Positions 19,089 through 27,717 of a stretch of 64,000 bases of DNA are shown piece by piece. The translations under genes and the position numbers were made by a program. Source of the stretch: Candidatus Acidulodesulfobacterium acidiphilum. GTDB lineage: Bacteria > SZUA-79 > Acidulodesulfobacterales > Acidulodesulfobacteraceae. The notes beneath the pieces are model-generated. The model did not search any database and was not told where the DNA came from. It saw only the letters and a program-made list of their open reading frames with translations. Every line of letters begins with the position of its first letter. Position 1 is the first letter of the stretch. The stretch covers positions 1 through 64,000 of the forward strand of contig SHMQ01000004.1 in the NCBI GenBank assembly GCA_008534395.1, read 5' to 3'.

Positions 19089-20117
19089 ATGAAGCGTCAA
19101 AAAACAAAAAAATTTAAAATTTTTATTTTAAACGCTATCGTCGGATTTATTATTTTAACTGTCGGTTTTTTTGCATATGCGGCGTTAGACATGTTCGGTA
19201 TGATTCGTTCTTCCGGAACTTCAGGTGCGGCGTACTCATTAAAACAATCCCGCATGGTTTTTTTTAACGGAAACAGCGGGATAAAACTTGCATATCCTTC
19301 ATTGTCGGGTACTTTCGGCGGAACTTTTTTTTATTTCATTTTTATTTTAGCCGTTTTATTTGCCGCCGCCGCCATAATTTTTATGTATGTATATTTTTAT
19401 AGGCTGATTGAAGTTAATGATAATACGGAGAAATCGTTAAGATCTCTAGAAAAAAATATTCTTGAAATACCTTCTACCATTATCCATGAGATTAAAGGCA
19501 ACATAAATTCTATTATGATTAACTCCAGAATATTGACGGAAAAGATTAAAAATTCGGAATTTAATAAAAAAGACGATATAGCTAAAACAGGATATGTCAT
19601 AGAAGACGAAATATCGAAAATAGCTTTTACTATTGACGACATACTTAAGTTTACAAAAGATTTAGATTTAAATTTAGAAGAGGTTAATCTTTCCTCATTA
19701 ATACTTGAAGCATACGAAGCGGTTAAAGACGGATTTTCAATGAAAGAAATTAAATTCTTTTCTTCCGTCGATAAAAACATAAATATCTTTATGGATAAAG
19801 ATTTAATGGTTCAAGTTTTTAAAAATTTGATATTAAATGCCGCAGAGTCGTACGGCGGCAAAAACGGAGAAGTTTTAATACATTCTTCTTATATCTTAAA
19901 TAAAGTTTGTTTAACGGTTGAAGACTATGGGTGCGGCATTGAAAAAAAAGAGTTAAATAAAATTTTTGAACCTTTTTTTACGACGAAAAAAAACGGCGTA
20001 GGACTCGGTCTTGCCCTGATTAAAAGAATAGCCGACGCTCATAAATTCGATATAAATATTGAATCCCGCATAGGTGTTGGAACGAAGGTTTCTTTAATTA
20101 TGAAAGAAATTCAGTAA
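19089..20117 (+). CDS. Two-TM sensor histidine kinase (NtrB/ZraS-like)
   Basis: A 342-residue kinase with TM1 near 12-34, a short periplasmic loop of about 45 residues, and TM2 near 80-105. The dimerization/phosphoacceptor helix carries H133 in STIIHEIKGN, followed by an HATPase_c domain: N box FKNLILNAAES, G1 DYGCGI, F box FEPFFTTKK, G2 GVGLGLALI. The phosphoacceptor box lacks the usual N-P pair after HEIK. It is 35 bases ahead of a sigma-54 response regulator, which is almost certainly its partner. The short loop gives no hint of the signal. Confidence 0.92.
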   Translation: MKRQKTKKFKIFILNAIVGFIILTVGFFAYAALDMFGMIRSSGTSGAAYSLKQSRMVFFNGNSGIKLAYPSLSGTFGGTFFYFIFILAVLFAAAAIIFMYVYFYRLIEVNDNTEKSLRSLEKNILEIPSTIIHEIKGNINSIMINSRILTEKIKNSEFNKKDDIAKTGYVIEDEISKIAFTIDDILKFTKDLDLNLEEVNLSSLILEAYEAVKDGFSMKEIKFFSSVDKNINIFMDKDLMVQVFKNLILNAAESYGGKNGEVLIHSSYILNKVCLTVEDYGCGIEKKELNKIFEPFFTTKKNGVGLGLALIKRIADAHKFDINIESRIGVGTKVSLIMKEIQ

Positions 20118-20152
20118 AAAAAACGCTGCAGCGGTAAATTAAATCGTTATAA

Positions 20153-21562
20153 ATGAAATTGTCCGATAGAAAATCCGTCAATATATTAATAGTCGAAGAC
20201 GAGGATGCTTCGAGGAACGGTCTTGTCGAGTATTTCAACCTTAAGGGCTATAAAGTTTTTTCGGCCGACCGTCTCAAATCCGCGTTTGAAATTTTAAACT
20301 CTTCAGCCGAATTAGAAAACAATAAAGATAAAATAGACATTATAATTACCGATCTTAAACTTCCCGACGGAACGGGATTGGAATTATTAAAATCTATAAA
20401 AGAAGGCTTAAATCAAAATGCCGAAGTTATAATAGCTACCGGTTTCAGTTCGGTCAAAACGGCGGTAGAAGCTATTAAACTTGGTGCTTACGATTATATA
20501 ACCAAACCGGTAAATCTTGAAGAACTAGATCTGCTGATAAGCCGTATAATATCCAATAAAAACCTCATAGATGAATTAAATATTCTTAAAAACAGGCTTG
20601 ACGAAAAATATAATTTCGGTAACCTTATAACGTCTTCAAGAAAAATGATAGAAACCGTCGATACCGCAATCTCGGTATCCGGTACTAATTCTACCGTTCT
20701 TATAGAAGGAGAATCCGGTACCGGCAAAGAACTCCTTGCCAACATAATAGTTAATAATTCTAAAAGAAAAAATAAATCTTTCGTTAAAGTAAATTGCGCG
20801 GCGCTTTCAGAGACTGTTTTGGAAAACGAACTTTTCGGACACGAAAAAGGGGCATATACAGGCGCGGATTCCTTATATAAGGGAAGATTTGAAATTGCCG
20901 ACGGCGGAACTATATTTCTTGACGAAATAGGGGAAATTTCTTTAAAAACGCAGACTAAAATATTGCGGGTTTTACAGGAAAAAGAGTTTGAAAGAGTCGG
21001 GGGCAGCAAAACTATTAAAATAGATATAAGGATAATAGCCGCATCGCAAGATATAACCAAAAAGGTTTCTAACGGCGAATTTAGGAAAGATTTATATTAC
21101 AGGCTTAACGTAATAAACCTTAATCTTATACCTTTAAGGGAAAGAAAGGAAGATATACCGCTTCTGGTTAAGCGTTTTTTAAGCGATTTTGCCGAGGAAA
21201 ACGGAAAAAAAATTACGGGATTAAACAAAGAAGTTTTCGATATTTTATTAAATTACGATTATCCGGGCAACGTCAGGGAGCTTAAAAATATTATAGAATA
21301 CATGACGGCGGTTTCTAAGGGTTCGGTTATAGACGAATCGTCCATACCCGATTATTTAAAGAAAATAAATCAAAAAAAGGAAACCTATTCGGACTCAGGC
21401 GGTAAAGATTTTATAAAGATTCCATTTGGAATTAGCTTAGAAGACGCCGAAAATATTATCATAAAAAAGACGCTCGAAATAAACGGATTTAATAAGGCAA
21501 AAACCGCAAATGACTTAAAAATAGGTTTAAAAACCGTTTACAGGAAATTAGAAAAAAATTAA
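20153..21562 (+). CDS. Sigma-54-dependent response regulator (NtrC family)
   Basis: A 469-residue enhancer-binding transcription activator. The receiver domain covers 1-130, with D67 as phosphate acceptor (ITDLKLPDG) and TKP near 117-119. The AAA+ domain covers about 155-395, with Walker A GESGTGKE (186-193), the sigma-54 contact loop GAYTGA (233-238) and Walker B IFLDEIGE. The C-terminal Fis-type helix-turn-helix ends the protein (KTANDLKIGLKTVYRKLEK). It pairs with the kinase just upstream. Its stop overlaps the stop of the convergent TPR gene by four bases, leaving no room for a terminator. Targets are unknown. Confidence 0.95.
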   Translation: MKLSDRKSVNILIVEDEDASRNGLVEYFNLKGYKVFSADRLKSAFEILNSSAELENNKDKIDIIITDLKLPDGTGLELLKSIKEGLNQNAEVIIATGFSSVKTAVEAIKLGAYDYITKPVNLEELDLLISRIISNKNLIDELNILKNRLDEKYNFGNLITSSRKMIETVDTAISVSGTNSTVLIEGESGTGKELLANIIVNNSKRKNKSFVKVNCAALSETVLENELFGHEKGAYTGADSLYKGRFEIADGGTIFLDEIGEISLKTQTKILRVLQEKEFERVGGSKTIKIDIRIIAASQDITKKVSNGEFRKDLYYRLNVINLNLIPLRERKEDIPLLVKRFLSDFAEENGKKITGLNKEVFDILLNYDYPGNVRELKNIIEYMTAVSKGSVIDESSIPDYLKKINQKKETYSDSGGKDFIKIPFGISLEDAENIIIKKTLEINGFNKAKTANDLKIGLKTVYRKLEKN

Positions 21563-23277
21563 TGAATTTTTTTTAATTCGTCTATATATTTTTTTACCTG
21601 CGTCGTTTTCTTCATTTTATAGGATTTATTGAAATATTCTATAGCTTTCTTGTAGTTTTTCAACTTTAAATAATCCATGCCCGTATGTTTTAAAACGGTC
21701 GGAGACTTGCCGAGCCTTTTAAGGGCGGTTTTGAATAGTTTAAGCGCTTTATCGTATTTTCCTTCTCTGTAATATACAAATCCAAGACTGTCGATTATAA
21801 AGGGGGAGCCTTTATCGTATGACAGAGCTTTTTTAATCAATTTTTCTGCCGTTTTGATATCCTTATTTTTTACCGCGAGGTAATATCCTAAATAGTTAAG
21901 TGCGGAGGCATCGTACGGGTTTATTTTTAATATTTTTTTCATAACGGCGGCGGCTTTTCTATCTGCCTTAAGATAATGATATACCGAACCTAATTCATAC
22001 AAAAGAGCCGTATTGTTTTTAAATTTAAATAAACCTTTTTTTATTACAAGTTCAGCAAGGTTATAATCCTTCATTTCCGACAGGGCTATTGCCGAAAAAT
22101 AATAAAATTTTAAATTTTTTTTAATTTTAATATCGTTAAGCATTTTAGATATAGTCGAAATTATATATTTTTTATATTTCGTTTTATTCGTTTTTTTGTA
22201 ACGGCTAATGTATATTTCCATAGTTTCAAGTTTAGCGTCTATGTAATGCCTGCCGGGTTTGAGCATACCCAGAAACGAAAGCCCTTTTTTATATTTTTTT
22301 TCTAATATATATGAAATTCCGATAAAAAAATATGCGTTATTTTTCAGCCTGAAATTATTTTTCTTGTCTGCGGATACGTCGATAAAATCTAAAAATCTTT
22401 TTCTAGCCTTCGAATATTCTTTTTGTGTGTATTCTAATATCGCAGATTGATAAAGCGCCGTTTTAGAATAGGGATCTATTTTTAAATATTTATCGAAAAT
22501 GCCGGCGGCTTTTTTTATTTTTCCATCCAATATGTAAAGAGCCGCAAGCCTGAAATATGCTTTTTTAAAATAAGGGTCTATACCGATGAGGCTTATAAGA
22601 TTTTTTTCGGCATTATTTTTTTCGTTTAATACGGAATATATTTTTGACAGCAGGTAATATGAATCTATATTGCCCGGATGCTGCATTTTTGCCGCGTTAA
22701 GATAAAAAACAGCGGTTTTCAAATTATTTTCATATATATAAATATTGGCAATGAATAGAAGTGTTTTTAGGCTGTAAGGGTTTTTATTTAAAATACTTTT
22801 AAGTATAGTTACCGCGCCTTTCATATTGTCTCCGCCGGCTTCTATTTTTGCTTTTAGAATCAAATAATTAATATTAGCTGACGATAATTTTCCGGAACCG
22901 TTGCTTTTATATAGTAGTTTTAAAGCCGTATCTATATATTTTAATGCTTTTTTATATTTCGACTGTTTAAAATATAAAAGCGCCGTTATATAATTTAAAT
23001 AAGGTTTTTGGAAATAGGACGAAGGCTCTCTTTTAAAATATTTTACGGCAGAACCGTAATTTCCGCCGTAATAATTAATATAACCTGCCGCGGCGTTAAA
23101 TACGGTTTCCGATTTTAAAGACGTTCTTGTAAGACTTGCCGCATCGGTCTTTTTAGTAAAATATATTACGTTAAAAAGAATGAAAAATAGCGCAATACAT
23201 AAATAAGCCGCAGTTATCAAACGTTTTTTTTCAGCAATATAAAGAACTCCGTATTCCCCTTTTTTCCTTTTATGCAT
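21559..23277 (-). CDS. Membrane-anchored tetratricopeptide-repeat protein
   Basis: A 572-residue protein with one N-terminal TM/signal segment (about residues 21-39), followed almost entirely by TPR units (canonical A-L-x-Y and P-Y-x-A patterns throughout, more than a dozen by eye). It is probably a periplasmic or membrane-bound scaffold; no catalytic motif is visible. Start is uncertain. The ATG at 23277 lies 61 bases inside tlyA, while a TTG at 23220 overlaps the tlyA stop as TTGA and would begin the protein directly at the TM segment. It is the last gene of the xseB-ispA-dxs-tlyA run. Confidence 0.88.
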   Translation of the reverse strand: MHKRKKGEYGVLYIAEKKRLITAAYLCIALFFILFNVIYFTKKTDAASLTRTSLKSETVFNAAAGYINYYGGNYGSAVKYFKREPSSYFQKPYLNYITALLYFKQSKYKKALKYIDTALKLLYKSNGSGKLSSANINYLILKAKIEAGGDNMKGAVTILKSILNKNPYSLKTLLFIANIYIYENNLKTAVFYLNAAKMQHPGNIDSYYLLSKIYSVLNEKNNAEKNLISLIGIDPYFKKAYFRLAALYILDGKIKKAAGIFDKYLKIDPYSKTALYQSAILEYTQKEYSKARKRFLDFIDVSADKKNNFRLKNNAYFFIGISYILEKKYKKGLSFLGMLKPGRHYIDAKLETMEIYISRYKKTNKTKYKKYIISTISKMLNDIKIKKNLKFYYFSAIALSEMKDYNLAELVIKKGLFKFKNNTALLYELGSVYHYLKADRKAAAVMKKILKINPYDASALNYLGYYLAVKNKDIKTAEKLIKKALSYDKGSPFIIDSLGFVYYREGKYDKALKLFKTALKRLGKSPTVLKHTGMDYLKLKNYKKAIEYFNKSYKMKKTTQVKKYIDELKKIH

Positions 23278-23957
23278 GATTTTTTTACTCCCAATACGCC
23301 GAGATTCAAATTTTTTGAAAAATCTATTATTTTATTAATTACTAATTCGTGTATTTTATCGTCTTTTACTATACCTTTTTTAATATTTTTTTTGTTTTCT
23401 GTTTCAAATTGCGGTTTTATTAAAAAAAGCATTATGCCTTCATTTTTAACAAATTTTAATATATACGGGATAATTTTAGTAAGCGACGTAAAAGATGCAT
23501 CGCATACCGCAATATCTACTTCTTCTCCTATCTTTTCAAAAGGAAGAGTTTTAATGTCGGTATTTTCCAAATTTTTAATTTTTGGATTGTTTCTTAAAGA
23601 ATAATGAAGCTGTCCATAACCTACGTCGATGCAGAATGCAAAATCCGCACCTTCTTTTAGTAGGCAATCCGTGAAACCTCCGGTAGAAGCTCCTATATCT
23701 ATTATTCTCTTACCAGTTGCGTCTATTTTAAAATCCGACAGTGCGCATTTCAGCTTTAATCCTCCGCGCGATACGTAAGGATTGTTTTTTTTAATTTCTA
23801 TTAAACTGTCTATTTCAACCTGCGTTCCGGGCTTGACGCATTTTAAACCGTTAACGCTTACCATACCTTCCATTATAAGCGCCGCCGCCTTGCTTCTCGT
23901 TAAGTCGTATCCCGACGAAGGTTCAGCAAGAAGAATATCTAATCTTATTTTTTTCAC
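23217..23957 (-). CDS. tlyA: TlyA-family 2'-O-ribose rRNA methyltransferase
   Basis: A 246-residue protein with an N-terminal S4 RNA-binding domain (RLDILLAE, LIMEGMVSVNG, YVSRGGLKL) and a C-terminal FtsJ-like SAM methyltransferase domain (IDIGASTGGFTDCLL near residues 80-95; CDASFTSL later). The family methylates 23S (and in some bacteria 16S) rRNA ribose and is often mislabelled haemolysin. It overlaps the end of dxs by 35 bases. The dxs-tlyA neighbourhood is common in bacteria, which supports the call. Confidence 0.93.
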   Translation of the reverse strand: MKKIRLDILLAEPSSGYDLTRSKAAALIMEGMVSVNGLKCVKPGTQVEIDSLIEIKKNNPYVSRGGLKLKCALSDFKIDATGKRIIDIGASTGGFTDCLLKEGADFAFCIDVGYGQLHYSLRNNPKIKNLENTDIKTLPFEKIGEEVDIAVCDASFTSLTKIIPYILKFVKNEGIMLFLIKPQFETENKKNIKKGIVKDDKIHELVINKIIDFSKNLNLGVLGVKKSCIKGKKGNTEFFILLKKNV

Positions 23958-25869
23958 CGTCTGAGATAAAAAAAGCTTTTATTGTATCCGATAAACTTTC
24001 CTCCGAAAATCCTTTTAAAGCAAGAAGCTCTGACCGCGATCCGTGTTCTATGAAATCGGAGCCGAGAGATACTATTTTATATTCTAATGAATTCAAGTTA
24101 GTTTGCCGGCTTAACAAAGTTAAAATTTTTGCTCCAAAACCCGAAAACTCTACATTTTCTTCTACGGTCATTATTTTTTCCGCATTTTTAATTTTATTTA
24201 TTAATTCGGCGGAAATAGGCGAAATAAACCTTGCGTCTATAAGACTGATTAAATTTTCGGGGGTTCGGGCATTATTTTCGTTAAATATTTTAAGTATTTT
24301 ATTTAATATTGAAGTATGCGGCGCGCCTATACTTATTACTATATTTTTAAAGTTGACTGCATCAAGCAATATCTCAAATTCTCCTTCGGTTAAAACCGCA
24401 ACGCTTTCTTTTTTAGGAAGTTCAAAATAAGGAGTTTCTGCTTTTGGGTATCTTATAGCGACCGGTTTTCCATATACCAAAGAGCTTTTAACCATACGCA
24501 TAAGTTCATATTCGTTTCTCGGCGACATAAAAATTAGGTTGGGTATGTAGTTTAAAAAAGATATGTCGAATATTCCTTGATGGGTTGCGCCGTCTTCTCC
24601 GGCAATTCCTGCTCTGTCTATACAGAAAACGACGGGAAGATTTTGCAGACAGACATCGTGTATTATCTGGTCTAAAGAGCGCTGAAGAAATGTAGAATAT
24701 ATAAAAACAAAAGGTTTTAATCCGTTAGATGCGGCGCCTGCAGCAAACGTTACGGCGTGTTCTTCGGCTATGCCGACGTCAAAAAATCTGTCGGGAAAAA
24801 GTTTTGAAAATCTTGAAAGCCCTGTTCCATCAGGCATTGCCGCCGTTACGGCTATTATATCGGAGTTATCCGATGCCATATCTGCAAGAAAGTTGGAAGC
24901 CGTTTCGCCGTATGAAACGTTGCCGGATTTTTTTAAAGTTAAACCCGTGTTTTTATCAAAAGCTGAAATCCCGTGAAATATCGACGGATTTTTTTCCGCA
25001 GGTTCGTAACCTTTTCCTTTTTTTGTTATAACATGAAGCAGTATCGGTTTTTTTAATTTTTTTATGTTGTCGAAAGAATCGAGCAGATGCTGGAAGTTAT
25101 GCCCGTCTATAGGTCCGACGTAAGTAAAACCTAGTTCTTCAAAGATAATACCCGGCGCTATAAGATTTTTGAAAGATTCTTCGAATTTAGACGCAAGTTT
25201 TGCCACTTGTAAGCCGAACAAAGGGATAGATTTCAACATTTTTTCTATTTCTTTTCTTAAGCCCTGATAAAAATTACCGCTCATTATTTTATTCAAATAA
25301 TTAGAAATAGCTCCAACGTTTTTAGATATCGACATCTCGTTATCGTTAAGTATAACTATGACGTCTTTTTTTAACGAGCCTGCATTATTTAAGCCTTCGA
25401 GAGCCAGTCCGTTTGAAATTGAAGCGTCTCCTATGACGGCTATAATTCTTCCGTTCTTTTCCGTATCGTTTTTTAAATCTTTTGCCACGCTCATGCCGAG
25501 CGCGGCGGATATAGACGTACCTGCATGGCCAGTGCCGAAATAATCGTATCTGCTTTCCGATATTGACGGAAAACCCGATATACCGCCTAATTTTCTTAAT
25601 GTATTAAATTTTTCTTTTCTTCCCGTAAGAATTTTATAAGGATAAGACTGGTGTCCGACGTCCCATATAATCTTGTCTGTGTTTTCGAAATCGAAAGATT
25701 TTATAAGCGCAACCGTAAGTTCGACGACGCCGAGACTCGACGCAATGTGTCCGCCGTTACCGGAGCATACGGAAATTATTTCTTTCCTAAGTTCGTCCGA
25801 AAGCAGTTCAAGCTCATTTATATTTAAGTCTTTTACGTCGTTCGGTTTTTTTATTTTTTCCAGTATCAT
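23923..25869 (-). CDS. dxs: 1-deoxy-D-xylulose-5-phosphate synthase
   Basis: First enzyme of the MEP isoprenoid pathway: condenses pyruvate and glyceraldehyde 3-phosphate using thiamine diphosphate. At 648 residues it has the normal length. The thiamine site GDASISNG...LNDNEMSIS, the GHQSYPYKILTGR segment, the catalytic-Glu motif VGIAEEHAV and the C-terminal transketolase domain are all present. It sits between ispA (upstream) and tlyA (downstream, overlapping). Together with ispA this places the start of isoprenoid synthesis and a prenyl-chain step in one operon. Confidence 0.97.
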   Translation of the reverse strand: MILEKIKKPNDVKDLNINELELLSDELRKEIISVCSGNGGHIASSLGVVELTVALIKSFDFENTDKIIWDVGHQSYPYKILTGRKEKFNTLRKLGGISGFPSISESRYDYFGTGHAGTSISAALGMSVAKDLKNDTEKNGRIIAVIGDASISNGLALEGLNNAGSLKKDVIVILNDNEMSISKNVGAISNYLNKIMSGNFYQGLRKEIEKMLKSIPLFGLQVAKLASKFEESFKNLIAPGIIFEELGFTYVGPIDGHNFQHLLDSFDNIKKLKKPILLHVITKKGKGYEPAEKNPSIFHGISAFDKNTGLTLKKSGNVSYGETASNFLADMASDNSDIIAVTAAMPDGTGLSRFSKLFPDRFFDVGIAEEHAVTFAAGAASNGLKPFVFIYSTFLQRSLDQIIHDVCLQNLPVVFCIDRAGIAGEDGATHQGIFDISFLNYIPNLIFMSPRNEYELMRMVKSSLVYGKPVAIRYPKAETPYFELPKKESVAVLTEGEFEILLDAVNFKNIVISIGAPHTSILNKILKIFNENNARTPENLISLIDARFISPISAELINKIKNAEKIMTVEENVEFSGFGAKILTLLSRQTNLNSLEYKIVSLGSDFIEHGSRSELLALKGFSEESLSDTIKAFFISDGEKNKIRYSSC

Positions 25870-25900
25870 AGAAAAAGTTTTTGTATTTAGTCTAAATAAT

Positions 25901-26815
25901 TTAATTTATCCTGTCGGTAAGATAATTTATTAATTCTATAAGCAATGTCTTTTCGGCGCCTGTTTTTTCTATAGACGATAGCGCTATTTCGTTGTATTCT
26001 TTAATAAGCTCTTTAGTTTTTTCAATGCCCATTTGTTCGGCGAAGGTGGATTTGCGGTTTATTTTGTCGATGCCCGCCGTTTTTCCTATAACCTCTTCGT
26101 TTCCTAAAATACCGAGAATATCGTCTACGGCTTGAAAAGCTAATCCTAAATTTAATCCGAATCTTTTAAATTCTAATACTGCCGGTTCGTCTTTTCCGGA
26201 CAAAATTGCACCCACGGCGCAAGCAGCCGAAATAAGCGACGCCGTTTTTTTTTCGTTGATGTATTCTATTTGTTCGGGATTCAAAAGTTTGCCGAAAGAA
26301 TCGACGTCATGAAACTGCCCTTCGACAAGACCTCCTGCTCCGGAGGCGTATGCAAGTTCCCTGATTATACTTAACGTTTTTTCCGGTTCCAGCCATCCGC
26401 AGTAATTTTTATCGGAAAGCATGGCGAAAGCTTCCGCAAGAAGAGCGTCGCCTGCAAGTATTGCGGAAGCTTCGCCGAATACTATGTGGCTTGTAGGTTT
26501 CCCTCTCCTTAGGCTGTCGTTGTCCATTGAAGGCAGATCGTCGTGTATTAAAGAATACGAGTGAATAAGTTCAATAGAAGATGCGAAAGGAAGCAGTTTT
26601 TTTTTATCGGAAAAACCGAGGCTTTCAGCCGTAAGCATAACCATAATAGGCCTTATTCTTTTGCCCGGCGTAGTAAGAGTATATAACATTGTATCCGGAA
26701 GGGAAAATTTATTATGCGGAAATTTTTTTCCGTAACCCATTTTTTTAAAATGGTCTTTAATGAAGATATCTATTAATTTTTTATTGGTTTCTATATATAA
26801 AGGCAGGCCGGTCAT
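25901..26815 (-). CDS. ispA: Polyprenyl (farnesyl/geranylgeranyl) diphosphate synthase
   Basis: A 304-residue all-alpha trans-prenyltransferase that extends DMAPP with IPP. The first Asp-rich motif is DDLPSMDND, followed by RRGKPTSH; the second is DDILG. Length and motif spacing match short-chain bacterial IspA; product length cannot be fixed by eye. Its start overlaps the xseB stop as ATGA, and it precedes dxs by 31 bases. The xseB-ispA-dxs order is the same as in many proteobacteria. Confidence 0.95.
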   Translation of the reverse strand: MTGLPLYIETNKKLIDIFIKDHFKKMGYGKKFPHNKFSLPDTMLYTLTTPGKRIRPIMVMLTAESLGFSDKKKLLPFASSIELIHSYSLIHDDLPSMDNDSLRRGKPTSHIVFGEASAILAGDALLAEAFAMLSDKNYCGWLEPEKTLSIIRELAYASGAGGLVEGQFHDVDSFGKLLNPEQIEYINEKKTASLISAACAVGAILSGKDEPAVLEFKRFGLNLGLAFQAVDDILGILGNEEVIGKTAGIDKINRKSTFAEQMGIEKTKELIKEYNEIALSSIEKTGAEKTLLIELINYLTDRIN

Positions 26816-27075
26816 ATATTTAAATTTTCGACGCCGAAAGACTGTTTATCTTTTTCGGCGTTTTTTGCGCTTAATTCCTCTATTCTTTTTTCCGCAGAAT
26901 CAAGTCTTTGGAGAAGATAATCCGAATATTTTATTCCGTCTTCGTAAATTTTTATGGATTCGTCTAATCCTATATCGCCTTTTTCGAGGGTTAGGACGTT
27001 TTCCTCTAATTTTTTAAGCGCTTCTTCAAATGTCAAGTTGTTTATTTTTTTTTCGGAAGTATTAATATTTTCCAT
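26812..27075 (-). CDS. xseB: Exodeoxyribonuclease VII small subunit
   Basis: An 87-residue helical protein with the XseB pattern FEEALKKLEENVLTLEKGD followed by LDESIKIYEDGI. It forms the multi-copy small subunit of exonuclease VII, which degrades single-stranded DNA in both directions. It is the first gene of the isoprenoid operon and overlaps ispA by four bases. The large subunit xseA is about 24 kb away at 51385-52746, so the two subunits are not co-transcribed. The spacer to the divergent gene (27076-27297) contains two palindromic repeats. Confidence 0.95.
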   Translation of the reverse strand: MENINTSEKKINNLTFEEALKKLEENVLTLEKGDIGLDESIKIYEDGIKYSDYLLQRLDSAEKRIEELSAKNAEKDKQSFGVENLNI

Positions 27076-27209
27076 ATATTTTTTATTATAAGAAAAACAA
27101 AAAAAAATATCAATCTAAATTTAAAAAGTTTTATTATTTATAAAAAAATATATTGAAAAAAATATATCTATTTTGTATTATTAAATTAATATTAATTTTT
27201 TAAATAACA

Positions 27210-27284
27210 ATGGGGCAGAATTCAATTCTGACCCATCACAAAATTAAACAATGGGATAGAATTCAATTCTGACCCATCACAAAA
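27210..27284 (+). repeat. Tandem pair of palindromic repeats with ATCACAAA tail
   Basis: Copies at 27210-27243 and 27251-27284 (period 41) share the core AGAATTCAATTCTGACCC and the tail ATCACAAAA. Each core is a dyad in which ATGGG pairs with CCCAT and AGAATT with AATTCT. The left arm differs between the copies (GGGGC against GGGAT). Related dyads are at 44707-44778, 48464-48500 and 49088-49116. The pair ends 13 bases before the ATG of the next gene. Confidence 0.85.
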
Positions 27285-27297
27285 ATGGAGAAATAAA

Positions 27298-27633
27298 ATG
27301 TCCTACTTAAGTCATGCTTTAAGTTTTATCAATTTATTTTACGTCCTGGTCGTGCTTGGCGCTATAATTATGTTTGCAAACATGATTGTTGCAGCTTCTT
27401 TGAGAAAGAGAATACCGGGAGGGTTTGTAGGAAAATGGCTTGCTATCATGTGGGTTTTTATGTTTTTCTTTTTCATTGCGGAGGCGGGAGCATTTTTTTT
27501 CATTTCGTCTCTTAATAATATAGACTTGTCATATTTTCTAATAGGGTCGGTTCTGTTTTTCGGTTCCATATTCGTGGGCGTGGTAAACAGATTCATATTT
27601 CATTTAATTAGAGAACTTGAAATTCATAAATAA
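27298..27633 (+). CDS. Small three-TM membrane protein, unidentified
   Basis: A 111-residue protein with three predicted membrane segments (about 12-34, 47-70 and 77-100) and short loops. The first loop is basic (LRKRIPGG), and the C-terminus is a short charged helix. I recognise no family. The start is supported by GGAG eight bases upstream, right after two copies of the palindromic repeat. It is 84 bases from the DUF4388 gene and may be transcribed alone. Confidence 0.75.
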   Translation: MSYLSHALSFINLFYVLVVLGAIIMFANMIVAASLRKRIPGGFVGKWLAIMWVFMFFFFIAEAGAFFFISSLNNIDLSYFLIGSVLFFGSIFVGVVNRFIFHLIRELEIHK

Positions 27634-27717
27634 TCAACTCATTATATTTTTATTGTATTATAATTAATATATAATAAAATAAAATATTAAACGAGAAATT
27701 ATAAAAAGGTTGCTATT

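Noticed and set aside
20494-21060. 188-codon antisense frame within the response regulator gene
   Set aside because: Runs opposite a fully convincing regulator; composition is that of a shadow frame and no family motif is seen.
27210-27284. Two direct repeats with regular spacing considered as a CRISPR fragment
   Set aside because: Only two units, a 7-base gap, internally palindromic, and relatives occur singly elsewhere; no cas genes.
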